From positions 243,749-307,748 of the forward strand of contig VXRL01000040.1 in NCBI GenBank assembly GCA_009838515.1: a stretch of DNA of 64,000 nt. The letters run 5' to 3'. A model generated the notes under the pieces. That model saw nothing but the letters and a program-made list of their open reading frames with translations, did no database searches and was not told the origin of the DNA. Position 1 is the stretch's first letter. Each line of letters starts with the position of its first letter. This stretch comes from Terriglobia bacterium. GTDB lineage: Bacteria > Acidobacteriota > Terriglobia > Bryobacterales > UBA6623. The translations under genes and the position numbers were made by a program. Positions 44,135-51,704 of this stretch are shown piece by piece.

Positions 44135-44862
44135 CCGCCCGCGACGCTTGGTGGAGTCCGTGGCGGGAGGCCACGGACTCGCTCATCCTGCATGTCGACC
44201 TGCGGCCTGACCCAGACCGCGAAGAACAGGCTCTTGCCTTGCTGGACGAACGCGAGCAGGAGCGCTGGAAGCAGTTCGCGAGCAAGGACGCTCGGCGTCG
44301 GTACACGCTTTGCCGCGCGGCGCTGAGGGTCAACCTCTGTGACCGTCTGGGGTGTGCGAACCGGGAACTGTCCTTCGGCTATCTCGAGCACGGCAAGCCG
44401 TTTGCAAAGGTCAATGGAGCGTCTTCAGGCGAGAGTTTCAATTTGAGCCACAGCGGCCAGCACGGACTGATCGGATTCTCGAGCCGGGACGACCTTGGCG
44501 TGGATCTGGAGGTGCGCGCTCCGGGCAGGGATTTTGACGGTATCGGGAGCAGCGTTTACGGCCCGCAGGAACGGCGCGCGCTGTCCGCAGCCAGCGGAGA
44601 CGAGAAAGTGGATGTCTTCTACCGATTCTGGAGCCTGAAGGAGGCGCTCATCAAGGCCTTGGGCACGGGATTCTCGCTGAATCCATCCCGTTTCGAGGTA
44701 CCTAGGCCGATGATCGAGGGCGAGCGCTCCGGCATATTCCGTTTCCCCCACCTGCCGTCGGAGCCGTTCTGGCTGGAGGATCTGGGAGAGTCCCGGTTCG
44801 CTGCCGCGAGCGCCTGCCGTCTGACAGCAGGAGATGCTGGTCCGAACGGAACACTCGGCTAG
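44131..44862 (+). CDS. 4'-phosphopantetheinyl transferase, Sfp-type
   Basis: 243 aa from ATG 44131 (MTARDAWWSPWREA), overlapping the phosphoesterase stop. It activates acyl or peptidyl carrier proteins by transfer of phosphopantetheine from CoA. Key motifs: FNLSHSGQHGLIGFS, the metal-binding LGVDLEV, and FWSLKEALIKALGTGFS (the WxxKEAxxK block). The length and the N-terminal RRRYTLCRAALRVNL fit the Sfp group rather than AcpS. No carrier protein or polyketide/peptide synthase gene is in the window. Confidence 0.88.
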   Translation: MTARDAWWSPWREATDSLILHVDLRPDPDREEQALALLDEREQERWKQFASKDARRRYTLCRAALRVNLCDRLGCANRELSFGYLEHGKPFAKVNGASSGESFNLSHSGQHGLIGFSSRDDLGVDLEVRAPGRDFDGIGSSVYGPQERRALSAASGDEKVDVFYRFWSLKEALIKALGTGFSLNPSRFEVPRPMIEGERSGIFRFPHLPSEPFWLEDLGESRFAAASACRLTAGDAGPNGTLG

Positions 44863-45018
44863 CGTCCAGTGGAGGAAATCGCCCAGCGTTCCGGCGCCGC
44901 CGCATCTGCCTAGGTCGCGCCTGCACATGCAGCGTCCACCCGCCCTACCGGCGGAACACTGCCGCTAGCCGCTGCTGCCTACTAGCTCAGCCCCAGCGGG
45001 GTGGCAGGTCCCAATACA

Positions 45019-47367
45019 ATGACTCTTGTGGCTGCAAGGCTGCTAGTCATCGCTTCAATCCTTGGCTTCCAAGCCTTCGCTGGTGGCTTCGCCGACGACG
45101 TACAGCCCTTCTTGTCCAAGCACTGCGTCGCCTGCCACGGGCAGCAGATGCAGATGGCAGAACTACGCTTGGACCAATTCCAAAGCGAACTTGACGCAAT
45201 ACGCTATCCCGGCATCTGGGATGACGTATTGCGCATGACCACGCTTGGCAAAATGCCACCTCCCGGGAGCCCGGTGCCAACGCAACCGGAACTGGAATCG
45301 TTGGCTGAGTGGATCGAGAGCAACCGCTCCGTCATGGAGATTCACCGCACCACGCAGGCGCGCCGAGTGACAGCCCGCCGCTTGAACCGGGCGGAATACA
45401 ACAACACCGTGCGAGATTTGCTGGGAATCGACGTGCGGCCAGCGGACGCCTTCCCAGTTGACGATTCCGGCTACGGATTCGACAACATCGCCGACGTGCT
45501 CTCAATTTCCCCGCTGTTGATGGAGAAGTACATCGCAGCAGCAGGCAAGTTGGCGCGGGCTGCCGTGTGGGACAAGCCGCGCTCGGCCGAACCGACGAGG
45601 TTCCGTATCCAAGCCGCTCGGGACGCGTCGAACCCGGCCGCCATCGGCCGCATCTCCCCGTTCACCGCGGACGGGTCGATTCACCTCAGCTTCGAATTCC
45701 CCGCCTCCGGATTCTACGAGTTCGCCTTCGGCGCGATCGATCGGCGCCAACGATCAGAGGAAAACGGTCGCTACCTTCCCGACATGGAGCCTCCGCCGCC
45801 CAGGCTCATGACGATGCGCCTGGACGGCTTGCGGATGGCGACCAAGGCAGTCGAGGCGGCCCAATACTTCGACCGCAGCGAGCGCGTCACGCACCGGATC
45901 GAACCCCGAACCGTGGACATATGGGTGGGCTTCATCGACCAAGCTGGCGATCCAATGGACCCAAACTTGGAATATTCGCAGCGCAAGCTGTGGGTCGACT
46001 ATCTGGAGATCAATGGTCCTTTCGACGCCGAACCTCTTCCGCTGCCCGCAAGCCATCGCCGCTTGCTGGCGTGCCGGCCAGATGGCGAAGAGCCGTGGGA
46101 GCCCTGCGCGCGGCGGATCGTCGAGCGCTTGGCCCTGCGAGCGTACCGGCGTCCACCCACGCGGTTGGAGCTGCAGAGTCTGATGAGGCTGGCCGCGCGT
46201 TCCATGCGTGACGGCGAAAGCTTTGAGGGAATGATCCAGACTGTCCTGCAAACACTGTTGGTTTCCCCGCAATTCCTGTTCCGCATCGAGCGCAGCCCGG
46301 CGCAGCGTCCGGATCAGCCGGCGCGGGAGCTGGACGACTTCGAGTTGGCCTCGCGCCTGTCGTACTTCCTCTGGAGCAGCATGCCGGACGATGCCCTCCT
46401 CGAGGCGGCGGCTAGCGGCAGCCTGCGGTCCGCCGAAGCATTGCGACGCCAAGCGCAGCGAATGCTGGCCGATCCGCGCTCGTCGGCGCTGGTTGAGAAC
46501 TTCGGGGGCCAGTGGCTGCAGTTGCGCAACTTGACGCAGGCCCAGCCAGATGCCGAACGCTTCCCTGCATTTGACGAAGAATTGCGCGCAGCCATGCTGA
46601 GGGAATCGGAGTTGTTCTTCGACAGCATCGTGCGCGAGAACCGCAGCATCCTCGACTTTCTGGATAGCGACTTCACGTTTGTCAACGAATCCCTAGCCCG
46701 ACACTACGGGATCGGCGATGTCTCCGGAACCGAGTTCCGCCGCATCGCGCTCCCCAACGAGCAACGAGGCGGGTTGCTCGGGCAGGCGAGCTTGCTGACC
46801 ATCTCGTCCTACCCGACCCGCACCTCGCCTGTGTTGCGAGGCCTGTGGGTGCTCGAGAACATCCTCGGACAGAGTCCGCCGCCGCCACCTCCAGATGTGC
46901 CCGAGCTTGAGATACAAGAAGGCCCGCTAGGCGGCACGCTGCGCGAGCAACTCGAGGCGCATCGCTCCAACGCCGGTTGCATGTCGTGCCATCGCGTCAT
47001 GGACGCGATCGGGTTCGGCTTGGAGAACTATGACGCAACGGGCAGGTGGAGGGAACGGGAGGGAGACCTGCCGCTCGACACGTCGGGCACGCTGCCTGGG
47101 GACCACTCCTTTCAGTCGCCCGCCGAATTGCGAAAGATCCTCGTCGAGACCGAGGCGCAGTCGTTCAGCCGCACCCTAGCCAAGAAGCTCCTCACCTATG
47201 CCCTGGGACGAGGCGTCGACCGGCACGACAACCCAGCGGTTGACGAGATCCAGCAACAGGTCGTAGATGCTGACTACCGGTTTTCCGCGCTCGTCGAAGC
47301 CATCGTGAGTACGGAGCCCTTCCGCCTTACAGCGCCCGATCCGACGGCTTCGGGCGAAAACCTCTGA
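45019..47367 (+). CDS. DUF1587/1592/1588/1585-type cytochrome c protein (PSD-type), orphan
   Basis: 782 aa. Signal peptide (LLVIASILGFQAFAGGF), then a PSCyt-like haem site (HCVACHGQQM), DUF1587 (RRLNRAEYNNTVRDLLGIDV), DUF1595/DUF1592 (ELDDFELASRLSYFLWSSMP), DUF1588 (SFDDE-like FDSIVRENRSILDFL; GQASLLTISSYPTRTSP) and DUF1585 (TLAKKLLTYALGRGVDRHD), with a second haem-type CMSCH before DUF1585. The usual DUF1552 partner is missing; a long non-coding stretch follows. TACAAT at 45015-45020 overlaps the ATG at 45019, so a GTG at 45028 (7 nt after the hexamer) may be the true leaderless start. A GTG at 45001 is also in frame. Confidence 0.88.
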   Translation: MTLVAARLLVIASILGFQAFAGGFADDVQPFLSKHCVACHGQQMQMAELRLDQFQSELDAIRYPGIWDDVLRMTTLGKMPPPGSPVPTQPELESLAEWIESNRSVMEIHRTTQARRVTARRLNRAEYNNTVRDLLGIDVRPADAFPVDDSGYGFDNIADVLSISPLLMEKYIAAAGKLARAAVWDKPRSAEPTRFRIQAARDASNPAAIGRISPFTADGSIHLSFEFPASGFYEFAFGAIDRRQRSEENGRYLPDMEPPPPRLMTMRLDGLRMATKAVEAAQYFDRSERVTHRIEPRTVDIWVGFIDQAGDPMDPNLEYSQRKLWVDYLEINGPFDAEPLPLPASHRRLLACRPDGEEPWEPCARRIVERLALRAYRRPPTRLELQSLMRLAARSMRDGESFEGMIQTVLQTLLVSPQFLFRIERSPAQRPDQPARELDDFELASRLSYFLWSSMPDDALLEAAASGSLRSAEALRRQAQRMLADPRSSALVENFGGQWLQLRNLTQAQPDAERFPAFDEELRAAMLRESELFFDSIVRENRSILDFLDSDFTFVNESLARHYGIGDVSGTEFRRIALPNEQRGGLLGQASLLTISSYPTRTSPVLRGLWVLENILGQSPPPPPPDVPELEIQEGPLGGTLREQLEAHRSNAGCMSCHRVMDAIGFGLENYDATGRWREREGDLPLDTSGTLPGDHSFQSPAELRKILVETEAQSFSRTLAKKLLTYALGRGVDRHDNPAVDEIQQQVVDADYRFSALVEAIVSTEPFRLTAPDPTASGENL

Positions 47368-48220
47368 AGGGGAAGCATAATCCTGTAGGCAGGCGAGTTC
47401 GAGGCAGAAGCTCTTGGCGTGAACCCGGATTCTCCACCGGCTCGCAAATGAGGAATTGGGTCCGAGGGCCTGCCATACCTAGTCGCATACGTGCCGTGCT
47501 TTGACGGCGCATCCGCGGGCCAGGTCTTCGTTTTGGCAATCGTCTCCAAACCTCTTCACGGCAGTCTTGCGCCTCAAGCGCCGAAGCCACATCAAGGCCG
47601 AATGAGCATGTCATTCATCGGCGCCTTCCCGGCCGGATGGTCGTCGCTGCTCGTCCTGCATGGCCCTAAGCCAGGAACCACCACAGGCAGCCCAAGGGCG
47701 TACGGCGGCGGTCGGCCCTCGGAGCGGAAAAGCTCCGCCAGCGTCACGACTGGGAACAAGCCGAGCCCGACGGACACCCCTAGATTTCCCGGATCGGTTG
47801 CCACTCGCGCCTCCATCTGTGACTGCCTGATTCGGCCATAATTGGCCGTAGTTTCAATCACTTGCGGTCGCCTTACCTCGCTGCATGGGCGGAGCAGCCC
47901 GGAACAGTTCAGAGCGTAGGTTGAATCCCACGGTGGGTCCCGGCGACGGCCCTTGCTTCGTATCGAGTCATAGACCAGTAGACTCCGGCGGGAATTTTGG
48001 TCTGCATTTCGCGCCTTGCACCGCCGGACTTAGGAAACCGTCCTTGGCGGCCCTCGCGTCCGCAGTTCCTTGGCCTTCTATGATGGGTTGGCTGCACGCA
48101 CGGCGTAGCTTGCATCAGCTATTCGCCCGCAGTGACATGTCGGCGTCCTGACACCCAGTGTGTACGGGCGCAGGAGGTGCCTGAAGAGTTCTTCGCCCGA
48201 GAATTCCAGGCTCCCATTTC
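47368..48220. other. 853-bp gene-poor region holding decayed mobile-element sequence
   Basis: No intact gene is supported. Two layers are visible. First, at 47794-47815, a 22-bp copy of the tRNA-Cys 3' end differs from the tRNA at 3 positions. Second, between about 47840 and 47980, a divergent relative of the sequence just downstream of the tRNA (51390-51530) carries the blocks CACTTGCG, AGAGCGTAGG and GGTGGGTCCC in the same order. On the minus strand, the frame ending near 47909 ends in RAVAGTHRGIQPTL, comparable to the integrase-tail-like frame at 51380-51628. The first 400 bp show nothing I can assign. Confidence 0.5.
47794..47815 (+). repeat. Degenerate copy of the tRNA-Cys 3' end (att-like)
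   Basis: This 22-bp stretch matches the T-arm 3' half, acceptor strand and CCA of the tRNA-Cys gene (51341-51362) at 19 of 22 positions. The final CGCGCCTCCA is identical. It lies 3.5 kb upstream in the same orientation and is followed by a similar flanking block, as expected of an attachment-site duplication from a tRNA-targeting element. Confidence 0.65.
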
Positions 48221-49738
48221 ATGGCCAGCGATCGCCTTCTCGAGCTCTCGATGTTGGCCGCGTATCTCGCGCTGCTTCTCTGGATCGGTCTGCGATCGGC
48301 AAGACGCATCAAGACATCGGATGACTATACCCTTGCCGGCCGAGGCGTAGGCTGGGTCATCGTTTTGGCAACAACCGCCGTGACGATGATTGGTGGGGGC
48401 GCGTCGGTCGGCATGGCGTCGCAGGTGTTTGCAGTCGGCATTGCTGCGGCTCTGGTCACCTGCGCGTGGCATCTGCAGCTGATCTTCACCGGGTTGTTCG
48501 TGGCCCCGAAGCTGCGGGGATTGAATCTGATCACGGTCGGTGACTACTTTCACCTGAAGTTTGGTCCGCTGGCTCGCGAGCTAGCCGTGATCAATTGCAT
48601 GATCTTCCTCGTTGGGGTGCTAGCGGCGCAGCTGGCGGCGATCGGCACCGTAACGAATACGATCCTTGGCATACCCTACGGAACCGGGTTACTGATCGGG
48701 GCGGCGGTTACAATCTTCTACGCGACCGTCGGCGGCGTTCGAGCCGTTGTCAACACGGACGTATTGCAGTTCGTCATCCTGGTCGCCGGCTTTGGGGTGG
48801 CATCATCCCTCCTGCTTGTTCAGCACGGCGGTTTCGAAGCCATGCTCGCCGCTGCTGACCCAGGCCAAGCCGGCGTGACCAGCCATTGGTCGACGACCAG
48901 ACTCCTTAGTCTGTTCTTTGCTTTTCTACTGGGTGAAACATTCGCTCCGACATACACCGTCCGATGCTTTATCGCCCGGAATCGCGAGCACGCCCGGTGG
49001 GGTGTTGCCGGCGCCGGCGTCTTCTTGTTGCTGTTCTTACCGATCGCGACATTCATCCTAGGGACGTCGGCGCAGATCGACCCGGACGTGCAAACAGCTG
49101 TCTCCTCCGAACAGAACCGTATCCTCCAGGCGGCAATCGCAACGGGACAAGAGCCAAGGCCGGACGCCGCACTGATTCAAGCCCGCCAGATTGTATTTCC
49201 GGCGCTGGTGCGCTCGACGTTTCACCCTGCGTTTGCCGGGATTATGATTGCGGCTATTATTGCGGCCGTGATGTCCTCGGCTGATAGCTGCCTGTCATGC
49301 TTCTCTACCGTCATCATGGAGGACACATACCGCCGGCACATCAACGAGAAAGCATCGGACCATCAGCTCTTGCGGGTCGCTCAGGTAACGACGCTAGTGG
49401 CTGGCATCATGGCGGTGGCCTGCGCCTGGTTCTTCAGTAACATCGCCGAGATCCTGGTATTCGTCTATGACTTCTGGGCGCCCACGATGATCCTGCCCTT
49501 CTTGGTTGCGGTGTTTTGGTACAGTCCAAACCGTATTCACGCCGTTGTCGTCTCGATGGTCGTTGGTGCCTTGGCCACCATTTGGTGGCGTTTCGGATTG
49601 GGGTCGCCATGGGATGTTGGGCCCGCTTCATTCGGCGTAGTGGCGGCGTCCGTGGCGTTCGCTGTTGCGGTGCCGCTGACAAGACATCTGCCGGCCCGCG
49701 GTCTTTTCAAACCCAGCACGCGAGAGGACTTCAGGTGA
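48221..49738 (+). CDS. Sodium:solute symporter (SSS family)
   Basis: 505 aa with 12-13 membrane helices. The start MASDRLLELSMLAAYLALLL places the N-terminus outside as in SLC5-type proteins. Family features include the TSDDYTLAGRGVGW segment after helix 1 and IMIAAIIAAVMSSADSCLSC in the sodium-binding helix 8 region (the MSSADS motif). It is followed by an overlapping 36-residue membrane protein and a DAO-type oxidase, so it probably imports the oxidase's substrate, for example an N-methylated or D-amino acid; this is inference from neighbours. Confidence 0.88.
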   Translation: MASDRLLELSMLAAYLALLLWIGLRSARRIKTSDDYTLAGRGVGWVIVLATTAVTMIGGGASVGMASQVFAVGIAAALVTCAWHLQLIFTGLFVAPKLRGLNLITVGDYFHLKFGPLARELAVINCMIFLVGVLAAQLAAIGTVTNTILGIPYGTGLLIGAAVTIFYATVGGVRAVVNTDVLQFVILVAGFGVASSLLLVQHGGFEAMLAAADPGQAGVTSHWSTTRLLSLFFAFLLGETFAPTYTVRCFIARNREHARWGVAGAGVFLLLFLPIATFILGTSAQIDPDVQTAVSSEQNRILQAAIATGQEPRPDAALIQARQIVFPALVRSTFHPAFAGIMIAAIIAAVMSSADSCLSCFSTVIMEDTYRRHINEKASDHQLLRVAQVTTLVAGIMAVACAWFFSNIAEILVFVYDFWAPTMILPFLVAVFWYSPNRIHAVVVSMVVGALATIWWRFGLGSPWDVGPASFGVVAASVAFAVAVPLTRHLPARGLFKPSTREDFR

Positions 49739-49845
49739 TTCCGACAGCGCTGTTGACAGCGCTTCACTATGTATCGTTAGCGGTCGGGATCGCAGTCCTT
49801 GCGCTTCTCGCCTGGCAGTGTTCTGGCTATTCCGGGCCGGAGTGA
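49735..49845 (+). CDS. 36-aa single-pass membrane protein coupled to the SSS transporter
   Basis: A GTG at 49735 overlaps the transporter stop (GTGA). The product has one strong membrane helix (ALHYVSLAVGIAVLALLAW) with a short polar tail (CSGYSGPE). It ends 3 nt before the oxidase ATG, so it sits exactly between transporter and enzyme with no spare DNA. Small accessory subunits accompany some SSS transporters (for example DUF485 with ActP), but this sequence is shorter and not recognisable as one of those. It may be a transporter accessory peptide. Confidence 0.6.
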   Translation: MIPTALLTALHYVSLAVGIAVLALLAWQCSGYSGPE

Positions 49846-49848
49846 GCG

Positions 49849-51072
49849 ATGTCGCCGAAGTCAGCGAATGTCGTCGTGATCGGGGGTGGAGTGCTCGGGA
49901 CGAGTGCAGCGTTCCACCTCGCGGAAGCCGGCCAGGATGATGTGCTGCTAATCGACCGTGGGCCGATCGCAAGCGCGACCACACCGCAAGCCGCAGGCCA
50001 AACTGGCTACCTGAACGTCGATCGATTCGCCCGCAAGTTCGGAATGTACTGCATCGAGTTCTTCGAGAACTTCGAACAGCGCACGGGGCACGCCATCGAC
50101 TTTCGTCAGTGCGGCAGCCTACGAGTCGCTTTGACTGAACCGTTTCAAGCGGACCTGGAAGCGCGACACAAGGCGGCCCAGCAGCTAGGACACGCTGTCG
50201 AGTTCCTTTCGCGGTCGCAGGCGCAGGAACTCGTGCCGACGTTCGATCCTCCCGAAGACTGCCGCATCCTTCTGATTCCGCGCGACGGATATGTCGAGCC
50301 AAAGTCCGTCGCCGTGGCGTTTGCCGCAGCGGCCAAGGACCGAGGCGTTGCGATCGAAACACGGGTCGAGGCAACCGGTCTGCAAATCAACGGTGGGTGC
50401 GTAACGGGAGTCGCTACGCGCCAGGGGACCATACAGGCGAGGTCGGTCGTCTTAGCCGCGGGAGCTTGGACGCGTCAATTCGGCCAGCGAATCGGACTGA
50501 ATCTTCGCACCGTGCCGGTCCGTCATCAGGCCTTTGTGACGGGTCCACTCGCCGGAGTGCTGCCGCGGCAGCCGATCGTCCGTATCACTGAGCCGCAAAT
50601 CTACGTTCGGCAGGAAGCCGCCGGATTGCTCGTCGGCGGTTACGGTTACCGCCCGCTGAGTTTCGACATGGATGAATTCGATGCAACCTTCGAGATTCGC
50701 TCGCTCGCGGCAGACCCGGTCTACTACCAGCAGCTCCACGCGGCGGCGACAACTTTCTTTCCATCGCTTGGTGACGCTGTCGTCATTCAGGAACGGCGCG
50801 GACTGCCGACAATCTCACCTGATGGCCGACTGATTATTTCCGAGCCTGGAGGCCTCCGCGGTCTAGTAGTTCTGTCGGCCTGCGGCGTGGGCGGAATTGA
50901 CCGTTCGCCGGGCGCTGGGCGTCTCGCAGCCGAAATCGTCAGCGGCGGCCAGCCATGGATCGATCCCGCGGTCCTTAGTGCCGACCGATTCGGTGACCAA
51001 TACGCAACCGATGGGAGCTTGCGGGCTCGCTGTGAAGAGATCTATGCGCACCACTACCATGAGGTCTACTGA
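49849..51072 (+). CDS. FAD-dependent amino-acid/amine oxidase (DAO family)
   Basis: 407 aa. An N-terminal FAD-binding beta-alpha-beta fold (NVVVIGGGVLGTSAAFHLAEAG) and a substrate domain ending with the GLVVLSACGVGGIDRSPGAG and GRLAAEIVSGG blocks, typical of the sarcosine oxidase / glycine oxidase / D-amino-acid dehydrogenase group. It has no signal peptide, so it acts in the cytoplasm or at the inner face of the membrane. Genes for the transporter and the 36-aa peptide precede it with 3-nt spacing, forming a three-gene unit for uptake and oxidation of one amine substrate. Confidence 0.85.
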   Translation: MSPKSANVVVIGGGVLGTSAAFHLAEAGQDDVLLIDRGPIASATTPQAAGQTGYLNVDRFARKFGMYCIEFFENFEQRTGHAIDFRQCGSLRVALTEPFQADLEARHKAAQQLGHAVEFLSRSQAQELVPTFDPPEDCRILLIPRDGYVEPKSVAVAFAAAAKDRGVAIETRVEATGLQINGGCVTGVATRQGTIQARSVVLAAGAWTRQFGQRIGLNLRTVPVRHQAFVTGPLAGVLPRQPIVRITEPQIYVRQEAAGLLVGGYGYRPLSFDMDEFDATFEIRSLAADPVYYQQLHAAATTFFPSLGDAVVIQERRGLPTISPDGRLIISEPGGLRGLVVLSACGVGGIDRSPGAGRLAAEIVSGGQPWIDPAVLSADRFGDQYATDGSLRARCEEIYAHHYHEVY

Positions 51073-51178
51073 CGTTGGGCCAAGTTGATGGGCCGGAGGG
51101 CGCAGATTGTCAGGCCCGCCCAAACGGCCGAGTTCCGAATTGGAGCGCCAGGGCGAATGCTATTTTGTGGGCCTAGTA

Positions 51179-51254
51179 GAGGGAGTAACTTAGTTGCTAG
51201 AGTGCGACCTTGCCAAGGTCGATGTCTCGGGTTCGAGTCCCGTCTCCCACTCCA
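51179..51254 (+). tRNA. tRNA-Gly (GCC), possibly degenerate
   Basis: 76 nt ending in encoded CCA. The anticodon stem-loop CGACC-TTGCCAA-GGTCG gives GCC, and the T-arm is canonical (CGGGTTCGAGTCCCG). Two oddities: the acceptor stem has one mismatch at pair 2:71 (A opposite A), and the D-loop reads GTTGCTAG instead of GTTGGTAG, losing the second G of the conserved GG. Just upstream is GTGGG followed by 12 nt, as if the original 5' acceptor (GTGGGAG) had been split by a small insertion. It may be a damaged copy. Confidence 0.75.
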
Positions 51255-51287
51255 AGCTACCGGAGGCCCGAGGGACTCCATCACGGC

Positions 51288-51362
<75 letters not shown>

Positions 51363-51379
51363 GGCTCTAACCCCTTGAT

Positions 51380-51628
51380 TTAGCTATAAATAGCCGTATT
51401 TTCAGTCACTTGCGTGCGTCTCGCCTTCGCAGATGAGCGGATCAGTTCGGGCCAAGTTGGATCACTCCGGGGCAGTTCGGAGCGTAGGGTGGGTCCCAAG
51501 GTGGGTCCCAACGACGGCTTCCCCTTAGTCTGTCTCGTGCCTGCCAGAGACTTCTGCAAGAATTGGAAGCTAGGTTCCGCAAATTGAACGGGCCGATTGT
51601 GGGAAACCGTTCTGGACTGCCTGTCCAC
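51380..51628 (-). pseudogene. Remnant resembling the C-terminal tail of a tyrosine integrase
   Basis: An 82-codon minus-strand frame ends in TKGKPSLGPTLGPTLRSE and further low-complexity residues. Tails of this kind, produced by repeated GGGACCCACC-type DNA, follow the catalytic domain of some tRNA-targeting integrases, and the position and orientation directly 3' of tRNA-Cys fit. No catalytic domain remains; the sequence is replaced by hsdM within about 80 bp. A diverged relative of this stretch occurs at 47840-47980. The integrase call is inference. Confidence 0.35.
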
Positions 51629-51704
51629 GTGTAGCCGTCCTGATCAGGATCTGCGTGGGTGTTGCCCAGATCTAACCGGGCCGCGGAGCTGTACAGGTAC
51701 GCTC

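Noticed and set aside
47592-47861. 89-codon minus-strand frame in the gene-poor region
   Set aside because: Looks protein-like in parts but lacks any recognisable family or start signal; it could equally be decayed sequence.
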